64,000 nucleotides of DNA, from positions 1-64,000 of the forward strand of contig NZ_MVIJ01000007.1 of NCBI RefSeq assembly GCF_002086735.1. Reading direction: 5' to 3'. Positions 36,190-44,507 of the stretch are shown here, piece by piece (the stretch's first letter is position 1; each line of letters begins with the position of its first letter). Below the pieces are notes generated by a model, which worked only from the letters and a program-made list of their open reading frames with translations, did not search any database and was not told the DNA's origin. This stretch comes from Mycobacterium scrofulaceum. Its GTDB lineage: Bacteria > Actinomycetota > Actinomycetes > Mycobacteriales > Mycobacteriaceae. Made by a program: the position numbers and the translations under genes.

Positions 36190-36687
36190 GTGACGACAAC
36201 ATCGCTGACCTGGGATGTGGTGGCCGTTGACAAACCGGACGACGTCAACGTGGTCATCGGCCAGGCACATTTCATCAAGACCGTCGAAGACCTGCACGAG
36301 GCGCTGGCAGGAGTGAGCCCGTCGCTCCGGTTCGGACTGGCCTTCTGCGAGGCGTCCGGACCGCGGCTGGTCCGCCGCAGCGGCAACGACCCCGATCTGG
36401 TCGAACTGGCGACACGCACCGCGGTGGCCATCGCGGCCGGGCACAGCTTCGTGATCTTCTTACGCGAGGGCTTTCCGGTGAATGTCCTCAACCCCGTGAA
36501 AGCGGTGCCCGAGGTCTGCGGAATCTACTGTGCCACAGCGAATCCGGTTGACGTCATCGTCGCCGTGTCCCCCCGCGGTCGCGGCATCGTCGGCGTCATC
36601 GACGGGCAGACCCCGATCGCCGTGGAAGGCGATCGCGACGTCGCCGAGCGGCACGATCTGCTGCGCACCATCGGTTACAAGCTTTGA
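36190..36687 (+). CDS. Adenosine-specific kinase family protein (Rv3735-like)
   Basis: 165 residues starting VTTTSLTWDVVAVDKPDD (GTG 36190). It matches the DUF355/Adenosine_kin family first seen in archaea; Rv3735 is the same size. Motifs include FGLAFCEASGPRLVR and GFPVNVLNPVKAVPEVCGI, with NPVDVIVA near the end. Whether mycobacterial members phosphorylate adenosine is not shown. Divergent from tgs2, 94 bases apart. Confidence 0.85.
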   Translation: MTTTSLTWDVVAVDKPDDVNVVIGQAHFIKTVEDLHEALAGVSPSLRFGLAFCEASGPRLVRRSGNDPDLVELATRTAVAIAAGHSFVIFLREGFPVNVLNPVKAVPEVCGIYCATANPVDVIVAVSPRGRGIVGVIDGQTPIAVEGDRDVAERHDLLRTIGYKL

Positions 36688-36699
36688 GCGGCAGCGCCG

Positions 36700-37086
36700 T
36701 CAGGACTCCGCGAGCGACCATGCCGACGTCGCGATCAGGTCGCCCCGGTCCAGCCCCGCGGCCCGGTGTTCGTGCACCTTCGCGTACTCCGGCGTGCTCA
36801 CCATGTCGATGAACGCCTGCGGCGTCGGGTATTCGACGACGAGAATCGCATCCCACCAAGGTCTTTCGCCGTCGCCGATCACATAGGTCGGCGCGGTTCC
36901 CGCGTAGCGGACGGTGGCGCCCACCCGCTCGAGGTGCGGCGCAACCTCCTGCCCGTAGCGCCGGTAGGACTCCAGGCCGCCCGGGGTCTTGAACTTCAAC
37001 AGGTTGATCATCACCACCGGCGCGCCGGCGGGCCGGGCGGCCAGCGCGGCGAATTGTTCGGCGGTGGGTTCCAGGGAGCTGCTCAT
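36700..37086 (-). CDS. DUF1330 family protein
   Basis: 128-residue alpha/beta-barrel monomer of the dimeric ferredoxin-like group. Features are VVMINLLKFKTPGG, ESYRRYGQEVAPHL, and WDAILVVEYPTPQAFIDM followed by SPEY-like STPEYAKVHEHRAAGL. This group includes small-ligand proteins of unknown activity. Ends 12 bases from the Rv3735-like gene on the other strand; lies 8 bases downstream of the SDR gene and is likely in its operon. Confidence 0.85.
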   Translation of the reverse strand: MSSSLEPTAEQFAALAARPAGAPVVMINLLKFKTPGGLESYRRYGQEVAPHLERVGATVRYAGTAPTYVIGDGERPWWDAILVVEYPTPQAFIDMVSTPEYAKVHEHRAAGLDRGDLIATSAWSLAES

Positions 37087-37094
37087 GGTGACGA

Positions 37095-37952
37095 TTAGAG
37101 CAGATCGGTGATGGTCTTCAGTCCCGCCTCGTACAGCACGCCGGGCAGCATGCCGCCGTCGTGCTCGATGGTGGTGCCGTTGACGAAGTCCGCCTCCCCG
37201 CCGGCGAGGAACACGCAGACCTTGCCCACCTCCGCCGGCTCGCCCGCTCGCCGCAACGGAACCGCGGCGAAATACTTTGCGCCCGTTGGGTCATCCTTGG
37301 GCAGCACGAATGACCGAAAGTTCTCGGTCATCGTCGGACCCAGGGCGATGCAGTTGACCCGCACCTTGGGTCCCCACTCCTCGGCCAGTGAGCGGGTCAG
37401 GTGGTTGAGACCGCTCTTGGCCGCCCCGTAGGACACCAACGTCGGTGATCCCGCCGGGTGCCCGGCCCCGCTGGAAATGTTGATGATGCAGCCGACGCCG
37501 TCCTGGGTCCGCATCTGCCGGTAGGCGCGGATGGCGAACCACAGCGGGCTGATCAGGTTCATCTGCACCGCGAACGCATGGAACAGGGCCGTGCGCTCGT
37601 ACTCATCGTCGCTACCGGGCGCGCCCTGAATGCGTTGGACCAGTTCGGGGATGCTCTCGGCGTGCGGCGCCGGCACGGTGCCCCCGGCGTTGTTCACCAG
37701 GATGTCGACCCGGCCGTGCTCGGCGACGACCTCGGCGACGAAGGAGTCGATCGCGCGGTGGTCCCCCTGGTCGCACACCTTCTGGGATGCCCGGGCCGCC
37801 CAGTCGGATTCCAGCCCGGGGATGGTGTCGAGCGGCGAGCGCGAACAGCCGATGACGGTGGCGCCGGCCCGCAGCAGTTCGTGGGCGATCCCGACGCCCA
37901 CGCCGCGACTGGTCCCGGTGACGATCGCGACTTTGCCGTCCAGCGCGCTCAT
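37095..37952 (-). CDS. Short-chain dehydrogenase/reductase
   Basis: 285-residue classical SDR. NAD(P) motif TGTSRGVGVG (11-20), NNAGG, Ser in NISSGAG, and YGAAK at the catalytic Tyr/Lys. ATG 37952 is preceded by GGAGGG. An insertion (about 98-125, QRIQGAPGSDDEYERTALFH) lengthens the protein over the usual 250. It is divergent from the DapB-like operon across the palindrome at 37979-37993, so it may be controlled by the TetR at 40400. Substrate unknown. Confidence 0.85.
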   Translation of the reverse strand: MSALDGKVAIVTGTSRGVGVGIAHELLRAGATVIGCSRSPLDTIPGLESDWAARASQKVCDQGDHRAIDSFVAEVVAEHGRVDILVNNAGGTVPAPHAESIPELVQRIQGAPGSDDEYERTALFHAFAVQMNLISPLWFAIRAYRQMRTQDGVGCIINISSGAGHPAGSPTLVSYGAAKSGLNHLTRSLAEEWGPKVRVNCIALGPTMTENFRSFVLPKDDPTGAKYFAAVPLRRAGEPAEVGKVCVFLAGGEADFVNGTTIEHDGGMLPGVLYEAGLKTITDLL

Positions 37953-37978
37953 GCGGGCCCTCCACTCGAAGCCGATGT

Positions 37979-37993
37979 TGACAGTCACTGTCA
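37979..37993. promoter_or_regulatory. Palindrome between divergent SDR and DapB-like operons
   Basis: TGACAGTCACTGTCA, a perfect 7-1-7 palindrome. It lies 27 bases upstream of the SDR start (minus strand) and 63 bases upstream of the DapB-like start (plus strand). The last gene of the plus-strand operon encodes a TetR protein, the obvious candidate to bind here. Confidence 0.72.
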
Positions 37994-38056
37994 GCGGGTC
38001 ATACTGTGCCAGTCCGGTCGTGGGCGTGTAAAGGCATGCAATTCGGAGGTCACCAG

Positions 38057-39136
38057 ATGAGTAGTCCGTCCAAGCTCCGCGTCATCCAGTGGGCCACGGG
38101 AGGAGTCGGCAAGGCGGCCATCGCGTGCGTCCTGAACCATCCGCAGCTGGAGCTGGCCGGCTGCTGGGTGCACAGCGCCGAGAAGAACGGTGTCGACGTC
38201 GGCCGGATCCTCGGGACCGGGGACCTCGGTGTCACCGCCACGTGCAGCGCCGAGGAGATCTTGGCCACCGACGCCGACTGCGTCGTGTACAGCCCGCTGG
38301 TGCCCAACGACGACGAGGTCATCGCGATCCTGAGATCCGGCAAGAACGTCGTCACCCCGGTCGGCTGGGTGTATCCCGATCCCGGCAACCCGCGGCACCG
38401 CGCCGTCGCCGACGCCGCGGTCGAAGCCGGGGTGACCCTGCACGGCTCGGGAATCCATCCCGGCGGCATCACGGAGCGCTTCCCCCTCATGCTGTCCTCG
38501 CTGTCGTCGGCCGTCACGCACATCCGTGCCGAGGAGTTCTCCGACATCCGCACCTACAACGCCCCGGACGTCGTCCGCCACATCATGGGCTTCGGCGGCA
38601 CCCCCGAGGAGGCCGTGCAGGGGCCGATGGCCGGCCTGCTCGAGGCGGGCTTCAAGCAGTCGGTGCGGATGATCGCCGACCACATGGGATTCCGCATCGA
38701 CCCGAACATCCGGACCATCCAGGACGTCGCGGTGGCGACGGCCGACATCGACTACGCCCCCTTCCCGATCACCACCGGAGCGGTGGCCGCGCGCCGGTTC
38801 CGCTGGCAGGCCCTGGTGGACGGCGAACCCGTCATCACGGCGGCGGTCAACTGGCTGATGGGCGAGGAGAACCTGGAGCCGGCCTGGAATTTCGGCGGGC
38901 TGGGCGAACGGTTCGAGGTCGAGATCACCGGGAACCCCACCGTGAGCCTCACCTTCAAGGGCCTGCAACCCGAGACGATCGCCGAAGGGCTGGTGAAGAA
39001 TCCGGGCGTGGTGGCCACCGCCAACCACTGCGTCAACGCCATCCCCGACGTCTGCGCCGCGGCGCCCGGCATCAAGACCTACCTGGACCTGCCCCTGTTC
39101 GCCGGCCGCCCGGCCGCCGGCCTCGCGGTGTCATGA
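38057..39136 (+). CDS. DapB-like NAD(P)H-dependent oxidoreductase
   Basis: 359 residues. Rossmann motif VIQWATGGVGKAAI at 9-22; further blocks match the paralogue at 15558 (GSGIHPGGITERF here versus GSGVSPGFAEL there). An excellent GGAGGTCAC site precedes ATG 38057. It heads a four-gene operon (DapB-like, VOC, SDR, TetR) with 4-base overlaps at each joint. The set looks catabolic, perhaps for a terpenoid, steroid side chain or aromatic compound; this is inference from gene types only. Confidence 0.8.
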   Translation: MSSPSKLRVIQWATGGVGKAAIACVLNHPQLELAGCWVHSAEKNGVDVGRILGTGDLGVTATCSAEEILATDADCVVYSPLVPNDDEVIAILRSGKNVVTPVGWVYPDPGNPRHRAVADAAVEAGVTLHGSGIHPGGITERFPLMLSSLSSAVTHIRAEEFSDIRTYNAPDVVRHIMGFGGTPEEAVQGPMAGLLEAGFKQSVRMIADHMGFRIDPNIRTIQDVAVATADIDYAPFPITTGAVAARRFRWQALVDGEPVITAAVNWLMGEENLEPAWNFGGLGERFEVEITGNPTVSLTFKGLQPETIAEGLVKNPGVVATANHCVNAIPDVCAAAPGIKTYLDLPLFAGRPAAGLAVS

Positions 39137-39633
39137 CCGCGGTACTGGGCGACGTATCCTTCTGTCACCTCGTCGTCGGCGTGACCGACATGGACCGCGC
39201 TTTGACGTTCTACCGCGACCTGCTCGGCATGGAGGTGGTCTTCGAAACCCTGATCTCCGGTGAGCCTTTCGACGCGGCCCTGCACGCCACCCGTAAGCAG
39301 GAGGGCCGGGTGGTGGGCGGCCTGCTGGGCGGCCTGATGGTCGAGCTGCTGTCGCTGGGCACCAAACCCGCCGAGCAGAAGCCCGCGCGCCGGGGCATCA
39401 CCGGGATCCACAATGTGTCCCTGTCGGTGCCCGATCTCGCCGAGGCCCACCGCCGGGTGAGCGCGGCCGGCTTCCCGCCGGACCAAGACCCTTTCGAAAT
39501 CGGCGGGGTACGAATGTTTTTCGTCAAGGATCCGGACGGGACCGCGGTCGAGTTCATCGAACTGCCCGACGGCGCGCGCAGCACCTACGAGATGCACCGC
39601 GGGGTCCCGTTGCGGATGGGACCGGCCGGATGA
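39133..39633 (+). CDS. VOC-family (glyoxalase/dioxygenase-like) protein
   Basis: 166 residues with two beta-alpha-beta-beta-beta modules. Candidate metal ligands are H12 in FCHLVVGVTDMDRAL, H93 in GIHNVSLSVPD and E140 of TAVEFIELP. The family includes lyases, epimerases and extradiol dioxygenases; which applies is unclear. ATGA overlap with the gene before and after shows tight coupling. Confidence 0.8.
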   Translation: MTAVLGDVSFCHLVVGVTDMDRALTFYRDLLGMEVVFETLISGEPFDAALHATRKQEGRVVGGLLGGLMVELLSLGTKPAEQKPARRGITGIHNVSLSVPDLAEAHRRVSAAGFPPDQDPFEIGGVRMFFVKDPDGTAVEFIELPDGARSTYEMHRGVPLRMGPAG

Positions 39634-40403
39634 CCTACAGCCACCCGTCGTCGATGCGCGGCCACGTCGCGATCGTCACCGGTGCCGCCCAAGGCGTGGG
39701 CAAGGGCACCGCCGCGGCGCTGCTCGAACGCGGCGCCGCGGTGCTGCTGGTCGACATCCAGGACGACTTGTTGGGCAAGACGACTGCCGAGCTGTCGCCG
39801 CTGGGCCGCGTGGAGAAGCTGACCGCCGACCTGCGTGACCCGGCCAGCGCCCGACGGATCGTGACGGCCGCGGTCGACGCATTCGGCACGGTGCACGGCC
39901 TGGTGAACAATGCGATCGCCACCAACGAGCCCAAGGCGTTCGTCGACATCACCGCCGAAGACTTCGCGCTCGGTCACGACGTGGGCCCGCGGGCCACGTT
40001 TTTGCTCATGCAGGCGGTGCACCCCGTGATGGTTGCGGCCGGCGGCGGGTCGATCGTCAACCTCGGCTCCGGCACGGGCACCGGCGGGGAACCGAAATGG
40101 GGCGGCTACGCCGCCGCCAAGGAGGCCATCCGTGGCATGTCGAAGGTGGCCGCCCTGGAGTGGGGGCGCGACAACATCCGCGTCAACGTCATCTGCCCGT
40201 TCGCCGAGTCGGACGGAGTCAAGTTCTGGAAGTCGTTCGCGCCCAAAGAGTACGACAAGGCCGTGAGCCGTGTGCCGATGAAGCGCATCGGGGATGTCCG
40301 CACCGACGTGGGGGCGCTGGTGGCCTTCCTGCTGGGCAGCGACGCGACGTTCGTCACCGGGCAGACCATTCACGTCGACGGCGGGATCGGCTGCTTCCGG
40401 TGA
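39630..40403 (+). CDS. Short-chain dehydrogenase/reductase
   Basis: 257-residue SDR. Cofactor motif TGAAQGVGKG (17-26). The usual NNAG is NNAI here (LVNNAIATNEP). The Ser is in NLGSGTG, and YAAAK carries Tyr and Lys. It ends TGQTIHVDGGIG as most SDRs do. Third gene of the operon from 38057; its stop overlaps the TetR start (GTGA). Substrate unknown. Confidence 0.85.
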   Translation: MTYSHPSSMRGHVAIVTGAAQGVGKGTAAALLERGAAVLLVDIQDDLLGKTTAELSPLGRVEKLTADLRDPASARRIVTAAVDAFGTVHGLVNNAIATNEPKAFVDITAEDFALGHDVGPRATFLLMQAVHPVMVAAGGGSIVNLGSGTGTGGEPKWGGYAAAKEAIRGMSKVAALEWGRDNIRVNVICPFAESDGVKFWKSFAPKEYDKAVSRVPMKRIGDVRTDVGALVAFLLGSDATFVTGQTIHVDGGIGCFR

Positions 40404-41014
40404 CCTCTCCCGCCCGACCGCAATCGCTGCGCGATCGGCAGCGCGCACAGATCCGGGCCGACATCAGGCGCGCGGCGTTCCGGCTGTTCGTCGAACGCGG
40501 ATACGACGCCGTGACGACGGAGGAAATCGCCGCTGCCGCGGGCGTTTCCCCGCGCACCTTCTTCCGGCATGTGCCTACGAAAGAAGACCTGCTGCTCGCC
40601 CCTGTCCGCCATGGCGGCGCCGCGATCGTCAACCTGCTCGAGCAGCGGCCCGCCAACGAGTCACCCGACGTGGCGTTGATCAACGCCATCATCACGCGGA
40701 CCCGGTCGTTCGAGCAGGCCGACACCGACGAGTGGCGGGAGGCGCTGCTGGTGGCCCCCGACCTGCTCCGTAAGGTCACGGTCCACACGCCCGCCGACAA
40801 GGAGCGGGCCGCCAAGCTGATCGCCGGGCGCATGGGGGTGAACCCCGACGTCGACATCCGTCCCGGCCTCCTGGTCCAACTCGCCTTCGCGGCGGCCGAT
40901 TTCGGATTCCAGCGATGGGTGCGCCAGTCCGGACGCCCCTGGCCGCTGGATCGCTACGTCACCGAGGCCCTCGAAGCCGTCAGGAGCCCGCACTGGAAGA
41001 GAAAGCGCGCCTGA
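40400..41014 (+). CDS. TetR-family transcriptional regulator
   Basis: 204 residues from GTG 40400. HTH region reads IRRAAFRLFVERGYDAV, TEEIAAAAGVSPRTFFRHVPTKED, typical of TetR. The C-terminal part has WREALLVAPDLLRKV and a helical pocket. As the last gene of the operon, it probably controls the operon promoter through the palindrome at 37979-37993. Ligand unknown. Confidence 0.88.
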   Translation: MTSPARPQSLRDRQRAQIRADIRRAAFRLFVERGYDAVTTEEIAAAAGVSPRTFFRHVPTKEDLLLAPVRHGGAAIVNLLEQRPANESPDVALINAIITRTRSFEQADTDEWREALLVAPDLLRKVTVHTPADKERAAKLIAGRMGVNPDVDIRPGLLVQLAFAAADFGFQRWVRQSGRPWPLDRYVTEALEAVRSPHWKRKRA

Positions 41015-42025
41015 TCAGCGCCGCGCCGCCTCGGGATTGGCGATCCGGATCGGGTCGCCGTCCAGCCAGGCGGCCACCGCCTCCACGGTGTCGGAGTAGA
41101 AGGCGCCGAGCATTTCGCGGGTGACATACCCCAGGTGCGGCGACAGGGTCACGTTGGGGAGCCGGCGCAGCGGATGATCCGGCGGCAACGGTTCGATGTC
41201 GAACGCGTCGAGCCCGGCGCCCGCGATGCGCCCGGCTCGCAGCGCACCGATCATGGCGGTCTCGTCGACGATCGGGCCCCGCGACGTGTTGATCAGGTAC
41301 GCGTGCGGCTTCATCAGGGCCAGCTCGTCTTCCCCGACCAGGCCGCGTGTGCGTTCCGACAACACGACATGGACGGAGACCACGTCGGACTCCCCGAACA
41401 GCGCCGCCTTCTCGACGCGGCGCGCGCCGGCGGCCGCGGCGGCCTCCGCGGTCAGGTTCTGGCTCCATGCGATGACCTCCATGCCAAAGACATTCGCGTA
41501 TTCGGCCATGCGCTTGCCGACCCGGCCGAGCCCGATCAGCCCGAGCGTCTTACCGGAGAGCGTGACGCCCGTCGTCGACTGCCAGGCGCCCTCACGCATG
41601 CGTCGGTGTTCTTCGGCCAGGTTGCGCACCGTGGCGATCAGCAGGCCCCAGGCGAGCTCCGGGGTGGCGTCGTGCACGGAGCGAAACCTCGGATGGGCGA
41701 AGTCGGTGTGGGCGACGAGGATGCCCCGCTCGGTGGCCGCGGCCATGTCCAGGCTCGGCAGGCTCCTGCCGACGATGGTGATCAGCTTCAGGTTGGGCAG
41801 CCGTTCGAGCAGCGTCCTCGGCAGCGCCATCCGCTCGCGCAGGGTGCAGATCACGTCGAACGGCCGCAGCACCTCCGCCGCTTCGTCCTCGGCGAGATGC
41901 CGGTCGAAAACCGATACACGCGAATGCTTTTGCACCGGCGACCAGTCCGCGAGGCGTAGCGCCACACCGGCGTAGTCGTCGAGTATCGCCACCTGCGGCC
42001 GGGAGTCACCCACGCCCCCATTCAA
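41015..42025 (-). CDS. D-2-hydroxyacid dehydrogenase family protein
   Basis: 336 residues. NAD-binding motif GLIGLGRVGKRMAEY (about 155-169), LINTSRGPIVDE, and the catalytic His in SPHLGYV. The substrate-binding Arg is in INTSRG. Similar proteins act on phosphoglycerate, glyoxylate or related acids; the usual ACT domain of SerA is missing. Alternative start GTG 42013. Its stop abuts the TetR gene on the other strand. Confidence 0.88.
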   Translation of the reverse strand: MNGGVGDSRPQVAILDDYAGVALRLADWSPVQKHSRVSVFDRHLAEDEAAEVLRPFDVICTLRERMALPRTLLERLPNLKLITIVGRSLPSLDMAAATERGILVAHTDFAHPRFRSVHDATPELAWGLLIATVRNLAEEHRRMREGAWQSTTGVTLSGKTLGLIGLGRVGKRMAEYANVFGMEVIAWSQNLTAEAAAAAGARRVEKAALFGESDVVSVHVVLSERTRGLVGEDELALMKPHAYLINTSRGPIVDETAMIGALRAGRIAGAGLDAFDIEPLPPDHPLRRLPNVTLSPHLGYVTREMLGAFYSDTVEAVAAWLDGDPIRIANPEAARR

Positions 42026-42103
42026 GCATCGAACACCGGCCCGGTGACGCGCCGGCTACTCCTGTTTCTGCCCGCGGCGAGTCAACGGGTTGACCGGCGC
42101 GAC

Positions 42104-42391
42104 TCAGCCGCCACCGCCACCGCCACCGGCACCTCCACCGCCGCCACCGGCACCACCGGCGGCGCCTCCACCACCCGCGCCGCTCCCGGCGCTGCCGCCG
42201 CCACCGTAAATACCACCTGGAGCGGGCGGTGGCGGCGGGGGTGCCGGGTTCGACGATGTGGGCGCGGGCGGCGCCTCGGGCGCGTGACCTGCCAGTGTGT
42301 TTTCGCCAGCGCCGCCGCCGAAGGCGAGCGCCAGACCGAGGGTGGTGGCGCCGCCAACGAGCGCCAGAGCTCTTCTCACTTCAAGTTTCAT
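42104..42391 (-). CDS. Exported Pro/Gly-rich small protein (array member a)
   Basis: 95 residues from ATG 42391: MKLEVRRALALVGGATTLGL is a signal peptide; then APEAPPAPTSSNPAPPPPPP and a tail of glycines with single Ala/Ser. Unlike the next two it has no Cys at the signal end, so it is probably secreted, not lipidated. N-terminal pattern and the APPAP...PTSS...PAPPPP block are shared with 42431 and 42683. No clear RBS, so the start is uncertain. Function unknown; low-complexity proteins of this type often sit at the cell envelope. Confidence 0.6.
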   Translation of the reverse strand: MKLEVRRALALVGGATTLGLALAFGGGAGENTLAGHAPEAPPAPTSSNPAPPPPPPAPGGIYGGGGSAGSGAGGGGAAGGAGGGGGGAGGGGGGG

Positions 42392-42430
42392 GCTTGGCCG
42401 CATACCCGGTCTCGGCATGCGCAATCATCA

Positions 42431-42649
42431 CTAGCAATTGGCGCCGGCTATGCAGCCGCTATCGGGGACGCGGCCCGGATTGCTCGGCGGAGGTGAGGGC
42501 GGTGGCGGGGCGGGGCTGGACGTCGTGGGTACGGTCGGCGCCGCTGGTGCACCGCTTGCGGGCGTCTGCGCGCCGCAGCCGGACAGGATCGTCAGCGCGG
42601 CGGCACCGCCCAATGTTGCAATTGCTTTTCTCGCTTGCGTTTTCGTCAT
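42431..42649 (-). CDS. Exported Pro-rich small lipoprotein (array member b)
   Basis: 72 residues. Signal segment MTKTQARKAIATLGGAAALT ends in lipobox ILSGC (Cys25). The mature part is Pro/Ala/Ser-rich, with PTTSSPAPPPPSPPP, and ends NPGRVPDSGCIAGANC with two more Cys. The block TSSPAPPPP aligns with both neighbours. GAGGAA precedes the ATG. Probably anchored to the membrane or cell surface. Function unknown. Confidence 0.68.
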   Translation of the reverse strand: MTKTQARKAIATLGGAAALTILSGCGAQTPASGAPAAPTVPTTSSPAPPPPSPPPSNPGRVPDSGCIAGANC

Positions 42650-42682
42650 CGTCGTTCCTCTTCGTGGTTGCCGGGGCATGGC

Positions 42683-42937
42683 TCAGCCGCCACCGGCGCC
42701 GCCCCCACCACCCGCGCCGGAAAGTCCGTTGCCGCGGCAGTAGTAGTAGGCGTCGCATTGTTGGCGCTGGGGAACCACCAACGGTGGTGGTGGCGCCGGC
42801 CTGGATGAAGTCGGCGGCGCCGGGGCCGGGGGCGCACCGTTTGCCGAAGCGCTTGTGCCCGTGGTGCAGCCGATTCCCAGACCCAGGGCGGCGGCGCCGC
42901 CGAGCACCGCGGCGGCCTTGCTTACACGAGATGTCAT
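42683..42937 (-). CDS. Exported Pro/Gly-rich small lipoprotein (array member c)
   Basis: 84 residues. Signal segment MTSRVSKAAAVLGGAAALGL with possible lipobox GIGC (Cys24); then ANGAPPAPAPPTSSRPAPPP, a QRQQCDAYYYC stretch with two Cys and three Tyr, and a Gly-rich end (GAGGGGGAGGG). AGGAGG lies 5 bases before ATG 42937. The first and most upstream of three tandem paralogues on the minus strand, about 100 bases after the LLM gene. Function unknown. Confidence 0.7.
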   Translation of the reverse strand: MTSRVSKAAAVLGGAAALGLGIGCTTGTSASANGAPPAPAPPTSSRPAPPPPLVVPQRQQCDAYYYCRGNGLSGAGGGGGAGGG

Positions 42938-43039
42938 GAGACCTCCTTTTCTCATCTCGGCTCGTACTTTGATCGCGTACCCGCAATTCGCGGTCGCATT
43001 CACGAGCGAGAAGCCGAGGAGGAGTGGATCTCCATCACG

Positions 43040-44011
43040 TCATCCCAGCGCGGGCAACACCTCATCGGTGAGCAATTGGACCGATTTCCATGCCTCGTCG
43101 ACGGGCATGCCCCCGACAAGCGGGTGCAACACCAGCGGCCCGTAATTGTCGGCGTCGCGCACTTCGGCGATCAACTCGTCGGGGGTCAGGAAGCGATACC
43201 GGCCCGACGCCCTGACCTCGTCCAGCGTCTGCACTCCCGGCAAATGCATCAGCGACCGTTGATCGGTCGACCACCCGCCGTAAGTGACCGCCTCCCAGAG
43301 GATGTGGTCACCGAGTTCCGCCCACGCCCGGTCCGGGTCGTCGTGCAGGAAGATCATTCCGTGGTTAACCGGGCCCGGCATGAGGATGAGCGGCGTCATG
43401 CCGGCGTCGGCGCACAGTTCGCGGTAGTAGGCGGCGATGTCGGGCAGGTGGTCGGCCAGGCTGAGCGGCAACCGGAACCGCACCGCGCGGCGCGCCGTGG
43501 CGCGCGCTCCGCCGCCGACGTACAGCGGCGGATGTGGCCGGCTCCAGGTGCCGGTGCACACTCCCGCGTCGGCATCGGCACCGGACCACACCGACAGCAT
43601 GCGCTCCAGCAGGAGGTCCATCGACGCACCGCGGCGGGCGAAATCGGCCCCGAGCGCGTCGTATTCGACGGTGCGGTAGCCGAGACCCACGGTGGTGTGC
43701 AGCCTTCCCCGGCTCATGTTGTCGACCAGCGCGATGTCTTCGGCGAGCCGCACCGGATTCCACAGCGGGCCCAGCGCACAGTCCACGCTGGCGATCAGCG
43801 TCGAGGTCCGGGCCAGGAACATCGCCGCCGCCATGATCGGATTGCAGCTCCACCCGTGGCCGGTCGCGTGATGCTCGTCGACGCTGATGGAGGTGACGCC
43901 GTGCGACTCTCCCCATTGCGCCAGTTCGAGGGCGGCGGACAGCAGCGCGCTCTGGGTGCGGGGTTCACCGTGCGGGGAGGCGAAGTTGAAGCGCAGCACC
44001 GACAACAGCAC
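43040..44011 (-). CDS. LLM-class (luciferase-like) flavin/F420-dependent oxidoreductase
   Basis: 323-residue TIM-barrel protein. The start GTG 44011 gives VLLSVLRFNFASPHG. Family blocks: GVTSISVDEHH, PIMAAAMFLARTSTL, and the phosphate-binding LYVGGGARATARRA. In mycobacteria most such proteins use F420. It is the last gene of the 47785-43040 operon; its start is one base after the VOC stop. Role probably oxidation or reduction of the compound handled by this operon. Confidence 0.82.
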   Translation of the reverse strand: MLLSVLRFNFASPHGEPRTQSALLSAALELAQWGESHGVTSISVDEHHATGHGWSCNPIMAAAMFLARTSTLIASVDCALGPLWNPVRLAEDIALVDNMSRGRLHTTVGLGYRTVEYDALGADFARRGASMDLLLERMLSVWSGADADAGVCTGTWSRPHPPLYVGGGARATARRAVRFRLPLSLADHLPDIAAYYRELCADAGMTPLILMPGPVNHGMIFLHDDPDRAWAELGDHILWEAVTYGGWSTDQRSLMHLPGVQTLDEVRASGRYRFLTPDELIAEVRDADNYGPLVLHPLVGGMPVDEAWKSVQLLTDEVLPALG

Positions 44012-44012
44012 G

Positions 44013-44492
44013 TCACGCCTCCCCTGGCCCGGCCATCGACTCCAGGAAGGCGGGGAAGTCGGGAAACAGCGAGCGGTCGACGATCTCGATGCGGGCGCCG
44101 AAATCATCCGTGTAGTAGGCGAACAGCCCGAGGTCGGAGCCGGGCACGTCCGCGGTCATCTCCAGTGTGAAGCCATTGGCCTCCAGCGCCCGGGCGCTCT
44201 CGGACAGGTCGTCGCTGAAATAGCCCAGGTGATGGACGGCGTTGCCGGGAGCGGCGGTCCACGGGCTGCCGGGCACCTCCTGCACGAGTTCGACGTGGGG
44301 GCTCTGCAAGGAGTAGACGATCGTCGACGTCAGCTCGCGGACGCCGGTGGGGGTGCGAAACGGCAACGTGTAGCTCATCGGGGCGATCCACCGGTAGCCC
44401 GCAAGCGCGCTCAGCCGGCTCATGGCCGCGCCGAGATCCGGCACGATGATGCCGGTGTGATAGAAGTCCTCGGGTCGCAACGCAATTGCCAT
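44013..44492 (-). CDS. VOC-family protein (glyoxalase-like)
   Basis: 159 residues. Metal-binding candidates are H12 in FYHTGIIVPDLGAAM, H87/H88 in AVHHLGYFSDDL, and E136 in GARIEIVDRS. Type resembles methylmalonyl-CoA epimerase-like and bleomycin-resistance-like VOC proteins. Sits between SDR and LLM genes in the sulfotransferase operon. Substrate unknown. Confidence 0.78.
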   Translation of the reverse strand: MAIALRPEDFYHTGIIVPDLGAAMSRLSALAGYRWIAPMSYTLPFRTPTGVRELTSTIVYSLQSPHVELVQEVPGSPWTAAPGNAVHHLGYFSDDLSESARALEANGFTLEMTADVPGSDLGLFAYYTDDFGARIEIVDRSLFPDFPAFLESMAGPGEA

Positions 44493-44507
44493 GTCTTTCC
44501 TCGGGTC

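Noticed and set aside
41015..42025. SerA phosphoglycerate dehydrogenase
   Set aside because: Lacks the ACT/ASB domains; only a general D-2-hydroxyacid dehydrogenase call is supported.
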